Notes: generated by a model not told the origin, from the sequence alone. A stretch of 51,222 nucleotides of DNA from Bacteroidales bacterium (GCA_024681475.1 JAILAT010000050.1:1-51222); one strand, 5' to 3'; shown: positions 43,043 to 51,222, counted from the first letter of the stretch. A program made the numbers and translations.

Positions 43043-43062
43043 TATGAAAAATATTTTTCATA
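43043..43062. promoter_or_regulatory. 20-bp AT palindrome, possible operator
   Basis: TATGAAAAATATTTTTCATA is a perfect 20-bp palindrome. Its position just upstream of the -7 box for the anchor-J lipoprotein suggests a dimeric regulator site, but AT-rich palindromes arise easily by chance. Confidence 0.4.
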
Positions 43063-43158
43063 TATTTTTTCAATACATTGATTATCTTTTAATTACAAAC
43101 AATGCATGAGCAAAAAAAGTGTACTTGGGGAAATCGTTCCACCTATTATTTCGGTGTT

Positions 43159-43797
43159 TTACTCGTCAATAATCAATTCTTCGAGGCGTACTTTGGGCAC
43201 ATAATGCACCCCTTCTTCGCGCCAATAGGCATGGCTCTCGTCGGCATGGATGGGGACCAGCTCGATTCGCTCGGCACCTTTGCCCACACAAAGCACCGCC
43301 AGGGGCTCACAGGGCAGCGACAAGGCCTCACGCAAGGCCCCTTTGTTGAAGGCTCCCACAATCAGACTGCTCAGGCCCATCTCGGTGGCTTTCAGGGCCA
43401 TCGACTGCAATGAGATGCCCAGGTCGATGTCCACCAGCTTGCTTTCTGCCACCGTGGAACAGCAGACAATGAAGGCCTCGGGCCCGGTGCCCGCCAGGGG
43501 CAGATGCAGATCGGGCAGCGCGGCGCCCATGCGCAGTAGCGGCAACACCGCCGCGGCTCCCGTGTCGCGCGTCACCAGTCGGAAACGCAGCACCTGCTGG
43601 TTGCAGCCCGACCCGATTTTGGTGTTGACGCCAACAATCTGCTGCAGCATCTCGCGCGACACGACAAACTGCTGGTTGTAGCCTCGTGTACTGCGGTTCT
43701 TCAGCAACAGTTCGTCGAGGGTGTGTCCCACCCTCTTCACTACTTTTTTCTTTCCGAAGACTTCTTCATATCGTTTTTCCAAATAGTTGTCTGCCAT
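43159..43797 (-). CDS. Nitroreductase-family protein
   Basis: A 212-aa member of the FMN-dependent nitroreductase family. Residues 30-50 hold the NRSTRGYN FMN-phosphate-type motif, followed by MLQQIVGVNTKIGSGCNQQ, where the family usually has a P-S-x-x-N-x-Q/QPW segment, then VDIDLGISLQSMALKATEMGL and the VGAFNKGALREALSLP block. An N-terminal 25-residue extension precedes the domain. Substrate unknown: quinones, flavins or nitro compounds are usual. It lies 30 nt downstream of menG, in one run with menA, so a quinone-related role is plausible but not shown. Confidence 0.8.
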   Translation of the reverse strand: MADNYLEKRYEEVFGKKKVVKRVGHTLDELLLKNRSTRGYNQQFVVSREMLQQIVGVNTKIGSGCNQQVLRFRLVTRDTGAAAVLPLLRMGAALPDLHLPLAGTGPEAFIVCCSTVAESKLVDIDLGISLQSMALKATEMGLSSLIVGAFNKGALREALSLPCEPLAVLCVGKGAERIELVPIHADESHAYWREEGVHYVPKVRLEELIIDE

Positions 43798-43827
43798 GGC
43801 TTTAGGTTTGTTATTGCTGTTTTGTTG

Positions 43828-44487
43828 TTATCCTTTGCAGGCCACATAGAGGCGGCACACGCCGAAGAACAGTTTGCGCTGCACAACGCGGCATCCTTCG
43901 GCCTCCAGCAGGCCCATGAAAGCCGCCCCTTTGGGGAAATGTTCCACGGTATCTATCAAGTAACGGTAGGCGTCGCCGTTGCCGGCCACCGTGCGGCCCA
44001 GCAAGGGGATTGCAAGTCGGGTATACAGCCTATAGAATGGGCGTATCACCGTGTTGTCGGGCGTGGCGAGTTCCAACACCGCCAAGCGCCCACCGGGCTT
44101 CACCACACGCACCATCTCGTGCAACCCCTGTCCGAGGTGCACAAAATTGCGCACCCCGAAGGCGCAGGTGACAGCGTCGAAGGTGCCGTCGCCATAGGGC
44201 AAGGATTCAGCATCGCCCATCACAAAGTCACCCGAACCGCCGCATTTTTTCTTGGCAATGGCCAACATCTCTTCGCTGATATCGCAAGCGTGGACACGGC
44301 AGCCTCCATCGTGGAGCAACAGCAACGACATATCGCCAGTGCCACAAGCCACATCCAGCACCTCGTCGTGACGATGGGGACGCAATTCTTTGACGACCTG
44401 CCGACGCCAGCCCCGGTCCATGCCCAACGTCATCAAATGGTTCATCAAGTCATAGCGCTTGGCTATCTTGTTGAAATCATAGGCCAT
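43828..44487 (-). CDS. menG: Demethylmenaquinone methyltransferase
   Basis: A 219-aa SAM-dependent methyltransferase of the UbiE/MenG family making menaquinone in the last step. Seen: AYDFNKIAKRYDLMNHLMTLGMDRGWRR, the SAM motif LDVACGTGDMS, ACDISEEMLAIAKKK, GDAESLPYGDGTFDAVTCAFGVRNF and the MVRVVKPGGRLAVLE strand. All are signatures of the family. The start overlaps the end of menA by 11 nt, so the two menaquinone genes are translationally coupled. An obligate anaerobic respiratory chain with menaquinone fits the taxonomic guess. Confidence 0.94.
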   Translation of the reverse strand: MAYDFNKIAKRYDLMNHLMTLGMDRGWRRQVVKELRPHRHDEVLDVACGTGDMSLLLLHDGGCRVHACDISEEMLAIAKKKCGGSGDFVMGDAESLPYGDGTFDAVTCAFGVRNFVHLGQGLHEMVRVVKPGGRLAVLELATPDNTVIRPFYRLYTRLAIPLLGRTVAGNGDAYRYLIDTVEHFPKGAAFMGLLEAEGCRVVQRKLFFGVCRLYVACKG

Positions 44488-45406
44488 AACAACCCAAGGT
44501 AAAGAGTATGGACATCCCGAAAGTGCTCATCACCAGCAGGGGCAGCATGGGGTCGAGAGCCTTGCCATGCCGCTTCCACACGCCAACGATGTGCAACGCG
44601 AAGAGTGGTACCGTCAGCACAAAAGCCCAGCGCCAGAGCGCTATGTCGGCTTCGTGCTGCGCTGCGTAGCGCAGCAGACCCACCACCATCAAGGCCACGC
44701 CTACGGTGACGAGGAATGTCTGATAGATTTTGGCTCTACGCTCGCCGATTCGTAAAGGCACCGTCAGTCGGCGTCCCCGGTCGCTGGCCATGTCACGAAT
44801 ATTGTTGACATTGAGCACCGCAACACTCAGCAGGCCGATGCCAGAGGCAGGCCACAGCATGATAGGGTTCAACGTGCGGCTCACCACGTAGTAGCCGCCC
44901 GCCACGGTGGCCCAGCCAAAGAAAATCAGCACGGCGAGGTCGCCCCAGCCGCGATAGCCGTAGGGGTGGCGGCCCAGCGTGTAGTGCGTCGCCGCCCAAA
45001 TGGCGGCAACACCCAGACCAATAATGATATATGAATAAGCATTACGCCAGATCTGCCATGTGTTCTGCGCGCAAAACACCATGGCCAGTCCCAGCAGACA
45101 GCACACCACGGCGACACCGACGATGGCATGGCGCATTTTCTCGGGTGTAAGGCTGCCGCCGACGAGGCTGTAGCTGGGACCTTCACGTTGGGCGCCATCC
45201 ACACCGCTGAGGTAGTCGCCCAGCTCGTTGCTCATGTTGGTGAGGACCTGCAGCGCGCATGCCGTCAGGCATAGCAATACCACAGCGGCTATACTGGTGT
45301 CTTCGCCGCCAGCATAGCCCAGCACGCCTCCACACACCACGCCGGCTAAAGACAACGGCAAGGTGCGCAGGCGCATAGAGCTGATTAGGGGTCGGATAGT
45401 GTTCAT
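44477..45406 (-). CDS. menA: 1,4-dihydroxy-2-naphthoate polyprenyltransferase
   Basis: A 309-aa UbiA-family membrane prenyltransferase with eight to nine hydrophobic segments. The two Asp-rich motifs that bind the prenyl diphosphate through magnesium are seen: NELGDYLSGVDGAQREGP (about residues 59-76) and NVNNIRDMASDRGRRLTVP (about residues 198-216). RTLPLSLAGVVCGGVLGYA is the usual N-terminal block. It attaches the isoprenoid tail to 1,4-dihydroxy-2-naphthoate, giving the substrate for MenG. Normal length. Confidence 0.95.
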   Translation of the reverse strand: MNTIRPLISSMRLRTLPLSLAGVVCGGVLGYAGGEDTSIAAVVLLCLTACALQVLTNMSNELGDYLSGVDGAQREGPSYSLVGGSLTPEKMRHAIVGVAVVCCLLGLAMVFCAQNTWQIWRNAYSYIIIGLGVAAIWAATHYTLGRHPYGYRGWGDLAVLIFFGWATVAGGYYVVSRTLNPIMLWPASGIGLLSVAVLNVNNIRDMASDRGRRLTVPLRIGERRAKIYQTFLVTVGVALMVVGLLRYAAQHEADIALWRWAFVLTVPLFALHIVGVWKRHGKALDPMLPLLVMSTFGMSILFTLGCYGL

Positions 45407-45447
45407 AGTGGGGAGTGTTTTATTGTTGGGCCTGCTTTCCTGGTTGA

Positions 45448-45501
45448 ACTAGTCTAACTAGTTGAACTAGTGCTACTAGTTTTACTAGTTCAACTAGATT
45501 A
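45448..45501. repeat. 9-nt iterated array downstream of four-helix gene
   Basis: ACTAG starts at 45448, 45457, 45466, 45475, 45484 and 45493, exactly 9 nt apart. The fixed core is the palindrome ACTAGT, with three variable bases (CTA, TGA, GCT, TTT, TCA). The last unit overlaps the stop codon of the four-helix-bundle pseudogene. The array fills the gap to menA. Confidence 0.9.
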
Positions 45502-46127
45502 GTAGGCTATTCCATGTTCTTCTAACAGTTTCTTCAGTTTTTGGTTTTCTTGTTCGAGCTTTCGCATCTTTTCGTCTTGCTCTTGCCGGTAGCCTGTTCT
45601 GGCGGAGTGCATCCGCTCGCGAATGCCTCCTTCGGTGACGAAGCGCTTCTCCAAATAATGCAGATAGTTGCACATCATGCGGTCGGTCATGTGGCAGAGC
45701 GTAAGCGACATATTGCAAAACTCTTCATCACTGGCATGTTCCGCGAGGGGGGCATAATCGGCAAAGTCGTTATGCTGGCGCAGAAGTCCACCATCGCATC
45801 GAAACGTGGATGCTTGGAGTCCCACAACTGCAGATTGTGGGACTTCAGATAATCCAGATAGTCTTCGCGGAGCTCGCCAATGCTGGCACGCGCCACGTTG
45901 AGGAGCTTCACCTCCATCTCAGTGCTAGTCTTTCCATCTTCACTGCCCTCGACAATGTTCTGTTTGCCGCTGCGGGCCGCCTGGACCATCTGGTCGACGG
46001 TGCGGTCGCCGTGGGAAGGCAAGAAACGCCTACAGAAAACCACCGTGAGCTGATAGAGAGTATCGGCTTTGCGATAGAAATAGAGGTCTTGCCAACGGGC
46101 AGTCTTTTTGAAGATTGAATTGGCCAT
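45499..46127 (-). pseudogene. Four-helix-bundle suffix protein, copy 2, frameshifted
   Basis: The N-terminal part (46127 to about 45780) reads GDRTVDQMVQAARSGKQNI, EVKLLNVARASIGELREDY and FDAMVDFC, clearly paralogous to the gene at 7328-7918. The remaining part continues in another frame: RQHNDFADYAPLAEH, MSLTLCHMTDRMMCNYLHYL and VTEGGIRERMHSARTGYR, then a coiled-coil tail KLEQENQKLKKLLEEHGIAY. The total is 629 nt; one missing base near 45780 (TGC-CGC read as TGCGC) restores one 209-aa frame and gives FCRQHND against FCKRHLD in the paralogue. Either a young pseudogene or an assembly error. Its C-tail differs completely from copy 1. Confidence 0.85.
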
Positions 46128-46141
46128 AGCTACTGTTGGTT

Positions 46142-46201
46142 TCTAGTTGGACTGGTTTTCCTAGTTGAACTAGTCTAACTAGTTGAACTAGTCTAACTAG
46201 C
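46142..46201. repeat. 9-nt iterated array upstream of four-helix gene
   Basis: CTAG (one CTGG) starts at 46143, 46152, 46161, 46170, 46179, 46188 and 46197, exactly 9 nt apart, with the same core and mostly the same inserts (TGA, CTA) as the array at 45448-45501. It lies between the four-helix ATG at 46127 and the aspS stop at 46213, so the gene is bracketed. Confidence 0.9.
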
Positions 46202-46212
46202 CTGACAGTCAT

Positions 46213-47964
46213 TTATTTCTTCAGCTCTATCTTCAGCTCGTCCAGCTGTTCCTTGGCTATCGGCGAGGGGCTGCCGCTCATGGTGTCGCGGCCTGCATTG
46301 TTCTTGGGGAAGGCAATGAAGTCGCGGATAGTCTCCACGCCACCGAAGAGTGAACAGAGGCGGTCAAAGCCGAAGGCCAGGCCTGCGTGAGGCGGCGCGC
46401 CGTAGGTGAAAGCGTCCATGAGGAAGCCAAACTGCGCAGCGGCGCTCTCGTCGGTGAAGCCCAGGGTGTGGAACATCTTGTTCTGCAGGGTGCGGTCGTG
46501 GATACGGATGGAGCCGCCACCCACCTCGACGCCGTTCATGACGATGTCGTAGGCGTTGGCGCGGATGTCGCCCCAGCGCGACGGATTGTCGAGCAGCGCC
46601 TCGTCTTCGGGCTTGGGAGCCGTGAAGGGATGATGCATGGCGTAGTAGCGTTGTGTCTCGTCGTCCCATTCCAGCAGGGGGAAGTCGATGACCCAAAGCG
46701 GGGCATATTCATCGGGCTTGCGCAATCCAAGCTGGTTGCCCATCTCGAGGCGCAGGGCGCAGAGCTGCACACGCGTCTTCATGGCGGGGCCACAGAGTAT
46801 CAGCAGCAGGTCGCCGGGCTTGGCGCCCATCTTGTCGGCGAAAGCCTTGAGGGCTTCGGCATCGTAGAATTTGTCCACCGAGCTCTTGAAGGTGCCGTCG
46901 GCGTTGCATTTCACATACACCATGCCACCGGCGCCAACCTGGGGACGCTTCACAAAGTCGGTCAGCGCGTCGAGTTGCTTGCGGGTGTACTCCGCACAGC
47001 CGGGGGCGCAGATGCCCACCACCAGCTCGGCGTTGTCGAAGAGGCCGAAGCCATGGCCCTTGGCCACATCGTTGAGCTCCACGAACTCCATGCCGAAGCG
47101 GATGTCGGGCTTGTCGCTACCGTAGCGGCGCATGGCGTCGTGCCATGTCATGCGCGGGAAGGCGCCGAATTCCATACCTTTCTCCTCCTTGAAGAGGTGT
47201 TTCAGCAGACCCTCGAAGGTGTTGAGCACATCCTCCTGCTCCACAAACGACATCTCGCAGTCGATCTGCGTGAATTCAGGCTGACGGTCGGCGCGGAGGT
47301 CTTCGTCGCGGAAGCAGCGCACAATCTGGAAGTAGCGGTCCATGCCGGCCACCATTAGCAGCTGCTTGTACTGCTGGGGGCTTTGCGGCAGGGCGTAGAA
47401 CTCGCCGGGGTTCATGCGGCTGGGGACGACGAAGTCGCGGGCGCCTTCGGGGGTGCTCTTGATGAGCATGGGGGTTTCAATCTCCAGAAAGTCGCGGTCG
47501 GAGAGGTAGTTGCGCACCAACATCGCCATCTTATGGCGCATGATGAGGTTGTTCTTCACGGGGTTGCGGCGGATGTCGAGGTAGCGGTATTTCATGCGGA
47601 TGTCGTCGCCGCCGTCGCTCTGGTCCTCGATGGTGAAGGGCGGCACCTTGGCCTCGTTGAGGATGGTCAGCTCAGCGACCTCAATCTCAATCTCACCAGT
47701 GGGAATCTTGGTGTTCTTCGAGCTGCGCTCGATGACCTTGCCAGTCACCTGGATGACGTATTCGCGTCCCAGCTTGCGGGCCTGCTCGCAGAGCGGCGCG
47801 TTGGTCTCCATATTGAACGCCAGCTGCGTGATGCCGTAGCGGTCGCGCAGATCAATGAAAGTCATGCCGCCGAGGTCGCGCGAGCGCTGCACCCATCCGG
47901 CGAGGGTCACTGTCTGTCCTACATTGGCGAGGCGAAGCTCGCCGCAAGTATTTGTTCTATACAT
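46213..47964 (-). CDS. aspS: Aspartyl-tRNA synthetase
   Basis: A 583-aa bacterial-type AspRS that charges tRNA-Asp. N-terminal OB-fold anticodon domain ([24 protein letters not shown]), class II motif [38 protein letters not shown] (motif 2), the GAD insertion (about residues 300-410) and [12 protein letters not shown] near the end (motif 3). No extra domains. Its own promoter is at 48001. The stop lies 12 nt before the 9-nt array of the four-helix-bundle gene. Confidence 0.98.
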   Translation of the reverse strand: MYRTNTCGELRLANVGQTVTLAGWVQRSRDLGGMTFIDLRDRYGITQLAFNMETNAPLCEQARKLGREYVIQVTGKVIERSSKNTKIPTGEIEIEVAELTILNEAKVPPFTIEDQSDGGDDIRMKYRYLDIRRNPVKNNLIMRHKMAMLVRNYLSDRDFLEIETPMLIKSTPEGARDFVVPSRMNPGEFYALPQSPQQYKQLLMVAGMDRYFQIVRCFRDEDLRADRQPEFTQIDCEMSFVEQEDVLNTFEGLLKHLFKEEKGMEFGAFPRMTWHDAMRRYGSDKPDIRFGMEFVELNDVAKGHGFGLFDNAELVVGICAPGCAEYTRKQLDALTDFVKRPQVGAGGMVYVKCNADGTFKSSVDKFYDAEALKAFADKMGAKPGDLLLILCGPAMKTRVQLCALRLEMGNQLGLRKPDEYAPLWVIDFPLLEWDDETQRYYAMHHPFTAPKPEDEALLDNPSRWGDIRANAYDIVMNGVEVGGGSIRIHDRTLQNKMFHTLGFTDESAAAQFGFLMDAFTYGAPPHAGLAFGFDRLCSLFGGVETIRDFIAFPKNNAGRDTMSGSPSPIAKEQLDELKIELKK

Positions 47965-48000
47965 ATTTATGATTTATTATTTACTAAAAAAACAAGATAC

Positions 48001-48008
48001 AAAAATAC
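48001..48008 (-). promoter_or_regulatory. -7 promoter box for aspS
   Basis: On the minus strand TATTTTTG matches TAnnTTTG, 36 nt before the aspS ATG at 47964. No -33 TTTG at ideal spacing. Confidence 0.5.
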
Positions 48009-48077
48009 GAAGATTCCACGACATGACAAAACTATTTTCACGAAATCATATAAACGCCTTATCCTTAACAACTTCCA

Positions 48078-48155
48078 CCTCTGTTTAACCATTGTTTAAC
48101 CATTGTTTAACCATTTAAATGGTAGAACAATGAAAGAACAATGAAAGAACAGAGG
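48078..48155. repeat. 11-nt iterated array forming a 78-bp palindrome
   Basis: Three units TGTTTAACCAT (48082-48114) face three inverted units at 48119-48151, which on the other strand read TGTTCTACCAT, TGTTCTTTCAT, TGTTCTTTCAT. The fixed parts are TGTT and CAT, with four variable bases (TAAC, CTAC, CTTT). The centre is CCATTTAAATGG and the ends are CCTC and GAGG. It lies between the endonuclease/exonuclease/phosphatase stop and the aspS promoter, and could act as terminator or protein-binding site. Confidence 0.85.
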
Positions 48156-48165
48156 TGCAAAAGCC

Positions 48166-49143
48166 TTATTTCCTAACGAGGCGGAGCAGCAGGGGGAGGT
48201 GGTCGGAGAGTCCCCCTTCGTAACGGGGCCCCTGGTAGGTGCGCTTGGGACGCTGTCCAGGACGGTTGCCGTCGTCGGTGAGGAGATGGTCGAAACGTAG
48301 CAACTTCAGCTTCTTCACCTCCCACGGCTCGTCGGCAAGAAGGAACATCTGGTCGATGTAGCGCCACTGCCCCTGATACTTATGGCTTCCCATATCGCGT
48401 GGCAGGCGCAGCGTGAGCAGACGGATGCCGTCGGGGCTGATGCTGTCGCCAGCGAAGCCCATGCCCTTAGCGATGGCCTCCTCGTCGGCAGTGCTGTTCA
48501 TGTCACCCATGGCGATGATGGCGGCAGAAGGGTGCTTGGCGTGCAGCTCGACCATCTGGCGACGCAGGGTGTCGGCGATACGCAGCCGTTGGGCGTCGGC
48601 CTCCTCCCCTCCCCTTTTGGAGGGCCAGTGGTTGACGAGGACACAGACGCTGTCGCCATCCTTCGTAACGCCCTCGACAACAAGGATGTCGCGAGTGTAA
48701 TATCCTTCGGCGCTGTCGCTGACGCTGATGGTGCGGCTGGCGGTGACGGTGAAGCGGTCGGTGCGGTAGATGAGGGCCACGTCGATGCCGCGGCGGTCGG
48801 GCGAGTCGTAGTGCACATAACGATAGGGCACCTGCGCCAGCGGCGTCCCCTGGCAGAGCTCACGGAGGACATAGGCGTTCTCCACCTCGCCGAGACCCAC
48901 CACGTCGGGCAGGTCCATCATGACGAGGGTCTTGTAGATGCCCTCCAGCTTGGCGTTGAGGCGGCGGCGCGTCCAGTGACGCTCCCCGTCAGGGGTGAAT
49001 TCGTCGTCGTTGGTCTGCGGGTCGTCGCGCAGGTCGAAGAGATTCTCCACGTTCCACCAGGCGGCGGAAAACGTGGAGAACCCTTCCTGCGATTGCGATG
49101 CCAATGGTATCATCAGCAACAGTATTGTCAGCAGCCGTTTCAC
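48166..49143 (-). CDS. Endonuclease/exonuclease/phosphatase-family protein
   Basis: A 325-aa secreted protein (signal peptide LLTILLLMIPLASQSQ) with the EEP fold: AAWWNVENLFD (metal Asn), VVGLGEVENAYVL (metal Glu), RRGIDVALIYR, VNHWPSKRGG, IAMGDMNSTADEE (Asp/Asn) and the final LSDHLPLLLRL with the catalytic Asp-His. All catalytic residues are present, so it probably cleaves phosphodiesters, of nucleic acid or of a sugar or lipid, outside the cytoplasm. Substrate unknown. Its start overlaps the stop of the upstream membrane protein by 4 nt, so the two are coupled. Confidence 0.88.
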   Translation of the reverse strand: MKRLLTILLLMIPLASQSQEGFSTFSAAWWNVENLFDLRDDPQTNDDEFTPDGERHWTRRRLNAKLEGIYKTLVMMDLPDVVGLGEVENAYVLRELCQGTPLAQVPYRYVHYDSPDRRGIDVALIYRTDRFTVTASRTISVSDSAEGYYTRDILVVEGVTKDGDSVCVLVNHWPSKRGGEEADAQRLRIADTLRRQMVELHAKHPSAAIIAMGDMNSTADEEAIAKGMGFAGDSISPDGIRLLTLRLPRDMGSHKYQGQWRYIDQMFLLADEPWEVKKLKLLRFDHLLTDDGNRPGQRPKRTYQGPRYEGGLSDHLPLLLRLVRK

Positions 49144-51221
49144 TCGGCGGGCGTTTCTTCAGAGACGGGCTCTTCGGCGGGGACCTCAGCAGGAGCCTCG
49201 GCAGGGGCCTCTGCCGGAGCGGCGATGCTGTCGACGACCTCAGTAGCGGCGGGTTCCTCGACAGGCTTGCATTCCCACGGCCAGTAGTGCTGCGTCAGTT
49301 TGAAGCCGACGACGAACAATGCGGCGAGAATGACGAGCCAGATGAGGCATTTCTTCCACCAAGCCATCTTCTTGTCGGCGAAGGGGTCTTTACTCACCAC
49401 TTTGGGATACTGGGCCATGGAAGTCAGCGTCTGGCCGAAGGTGGTATTGATCTTCACCATCGAGTTGATGGCCCAGCCGTTGGCGTTCAGCAGGGGTCCG
49501 AGGTTGCGCTTGCGCAGCTTAAGCCAGGCGAGGAGCATCGAGGGGCCGGAGATGAAGACCACGACGGCACCCACCAGCAGGAGGATGTTGTACCACTTCT
49601 CGGTGACGAAGCCGCCGAGGGTGGCCAATGCGCCACCGATGGCACCCAAGGCCAAGCCGATGGCGGCGAAGATACCAGCGAACTTAGCGATGTCGAACAT
49701 CTGGGCTTTCTTCTCCTCGGTTTTCTTCTCCTCGGGAGTAACCTCCTTAACGGTAATCTTCTCCGTTGCCGCATCGGTCTTAGCGGTCATGTCTTCGAAC
49801 GACTTGCTCTCCTTCTCCTCGGCCTTTTTGGTGATTTTATCGGTAATCCAGTTGCCCAACTTGCGGTAGGGGCTCCAGAAGGCCTGACGGATGGAGATGG
49901 GGTTATCGATAATCTTGGTGACGGTAGCGTCCCAGTCCTGACCCGTGCGGTCGTAGAAGATGGCGTTCTTGCCCTCGTGGAGGTCCTTGATGTCGCCGTC
50001 GGTAAGGGCGGCCACGATGTCCATCTCGGTGCCTTTCACCTTGCTGACGCAGTGGCAGTAGAGCAGGTAGATGCCGCTCTTGCCGGCGGAGTTGAGGTGC
50101 TTGCCCATGTCGTCGACGCGCACGCAGAGGTCGCAGCAACGCTGGTCGATATAAAGTTGGCCTGCCTGGAAGATGGCGGTATTGCCAGCGGCACGGTTGT
50201 AGAAGTCTTTGAAGACAACGAAATTGCGGAGCAGCTTATAGAAATCGCGGCAGAGGCGCAGAAGTTTCTCCACCGGCTCGATGGCGGCGGAATGCACCTT
50301 GAGTTTCTCGGCCACTGCCTCGTTCATGGCGGTCTCGCCGGCGGCTTTCCACTCAGTGTAGGCGTCGACCTTGGCGAGGACAGTGTTCCATTCGGCCTCG
50401 GTGATACTCTCCTTGCCAGCGAAATCGACGTCGAGGACGAGCTCCTTCAGCGTAGCGAAAGCGGCCTGCCAGGCGGGATTGATGCCACCGTTGAGGGGCA
50501 GCGTGGCGGCCTTTGTGGGACGTGCCAGCGGGTAGCAGGAAATCTCGGCGGCGTTGTCGGCGAGGTTGCTGCCGCTGATGGCGGCAATCTTCTCCACCTG
50601 CACGTCGAGGGCAGCGCTGGCCTCCTCGTCGAACTGCACCAGCTTGCAGCGCATGAAGAAGTCGGCCACCTTGGCACGGAGGGCGTTGACAGCGGCCTCG
50701 GCGTCGTCGCTCTTCTCGCCGTAAGGCGGCGTGAAGGGTTCGGCATTCTCGGCGGTATACTCGGCCTTGCATTTCTCCTCGTAGCCTGCCAGGTATTCGG
50801 CCACGTCGGCCAACGAGATGCTCTCCTTCGTCTGCTCCAGCTGCTTAAGGATGAGCTGTGCCGATTCGAGGACCTCCTTGCCCTCGTCGGTGTCGGCCTG
50901 CACCTGGGCGAAGTCGATGCAGTCTTTTTCTTCGAGGAGGTAGTTCATGTCACGCAGCACCTTGGTAAGCCACTGCGAGGCGGCGACCACCTCATTGACG
51001 CGGATGCGGCCGTCTTTGTCGGCATCCATCAGCGCCAGCGTCTTCTCGTCGAACTCCAGCCCCTTCACAGGGCAGCTGAGGACGGTCCAGAGTTTCTGGT
51101 CCAACTCGTTGAGGTGAGCAATATCCTCGCCCGACTCGATGTTGACGCGTGTCACGCCTCCGACGGTGCTGAACTTCCAGCCGTAGCCGTCTTTGCCAAT
51201 CATTTTGTTAATCTTTGCCAT
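49140..51221 (-). CDS. Large EF-hand membrane protein, unknown function
   Basis: The 693-aa frame has an ATG at 51221, one base from the window end, followed by MAKINKMIGKDGYGW; this is probably the true start but an upstream start cannot be excluded. Residues 66-77 are a canonical EF-hand loop (DADKDGRIRVNE), so calcium binding is likely. A helical, soluble middle (residues 90-460) follows, then a charged KKTEEKKA stretch, two closely spaced transmembrane segments (about residues 520-575), a third near 620-640, and a Pro-Ala-Glu tail with APAE repeats. No enzymatic motif. I do not recognise the family. It is coupled to the endonuclease/exonuclease/phosphatase gene. Confidence 0.8.
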   Translation of the reverse strand: MAKINKMIGKDGYGWKFSTVGGVTRVNIESGEDIAHLNELDQKLWTVLSCPVKGLEFDEKTLALMDADKDGRIRVNEVVAASQWLTKVLRDMNYLLEEKDCIDFAQVQADTDEGKEVLESAQLILKQLEQTKESISLADVAEYLAGYEEKCKAEYTAENAEPFTPPYGEKSDDAEAAVNALRAKVADFFMRCKLVQFDEEASAALDVQVEKIAAISGSNLADNAAEISCYPLARPTKAATLPLNGGINPAWQAAFATLKELVLDVDFAGKESITEAEWNTVLAKVDAYTEWKAAGETAMNEAVAEKLKVHSAAIEPVEKLLRLCRDFYKLLRNFVVFKDFYNRAAGNTAIFQAGQLYIDQRCCDLCVRVDDMGKHLNSAGKSGIYLLYCHCVSKVKGTEMDIVAALTDGDIKDLHEGKNAIFYDRTGQDWDATVTKIIDNPISIRQAFWSPYRKLGNWITDKITKKAEEKESKSFEDMTAKTDAATEKITVKEVTPEEKKTEEKKAQMFDIAKFAGIFAAIGLALGAIGGALATLGGFVTEKWYNILLLVGAVVVFISGPSMLLAWLKLRKRNLGPLLNANGWAINSMVKINTTFGQTLTSMAQYPKVVSKDPFADKKMAWWKKCLIWLVILAALFVVGFKLTQHYWPWECKPVEEPAATEVVDSIAAPAEAPAEAPAEVPAEEPVSEETPAE

Positions 51222-51222
51222 A

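Noticed and set aside
45448..46201. CRISPR array
   Set aside because: Units are 9 nt with 3-nt inserts, far too short for repeat-spacer structure, and no cas genes are present.

Overview
The window reads as a chromosomal segment of an anaerobic member of the order Bacteroidales (Bacteroidota). Support: promoter -7 boxes of the TAnnTTTG type, GldF/GldG gliding-type ABC genes, DUF4476 and choice-of-anchor J proteins, NhaD, many short Bacteroidota-style lipoproteins, and menaquinone genes. I cannot place it below order. No rRNA, tRNA, CRISPR array or intact insertion sequence was seen.

Layout. (1) 1-4936, visibly AT-richer than the rest, is a defence-type island: a 5'-truncated gene, AbiH, AbiTii, an AlbA/Schlafen-RecG-like ATPase regulator and an unknown protein. 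(2) 5224-13085, minus strand, holds the two halves of a split transketolase. The C-terminal half is fused to a zinc ribbon, and the halves are about 4.7 kb apart. Between them lie a VWA protein, two YD-repeat paralogues, a lipoprotein, a four-helix-bundle suffix protein and a decayed small gene. (3) 13258-21164, plus strand: yidC, nhaD, an unknown envelope protein, a Wzz-like protein, an O-antigen ligase and an NlpC/P60 hydrolase. (4) 21211-27383: an OmpA lipoprotein, a ClC channel with CBS domains, two small membrane proteins, a LysE exporter, a thioredoxin-like protein and a broken formylglycine-generating-enzyme-like gene. (5) 27411-36228, minus strand, one long run: M28-like protein, gldF, gldG, DUF4340, surE, a small membrane protein, lpxB, spoIID-like. 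(6) 36416-42022: DUF4476, a divergent PurL-C-like gene, then the translation operon thrS-infC-rpmI-rplT-rplS, where infC appears to start at AUA. (7) 42379-51221: an anchor-J lipoprotein, nitroreductase-menG-menA, a frameshifted second four-helix-bundle suffix gene, aspS, an endonuclease/exonuclease/phosphatase protein and a large EF-hand membrane protein.

The most unusual signal is a class of short-period repeat arrays in which a fixed core is joined to a variable insert. At 45448-45501 and 46142-46201 a strictly 9-nt-phased array (core ACTAGT plus three variable bases) flanks the four-helix-bundle suffix pseudogene on both sides. At 7290-7366 a different 9-nt array (core ATGGG) sits as an inverted pair at the 3' end of the intact paralogue and encodes its Gly-X-Y tail. 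At 48078-48155 an 11-nt array (TGTT-NNNN-CAT, three units facing three) forms a large imperfect palindrome. The link between this protein family and iterated DNA is the best candidate here for an undescribed element. Other points of note are the split, zinc-ribbon-fused transketolase, the catalytically degenerate M28 homologue, and two likely leaderless starts.
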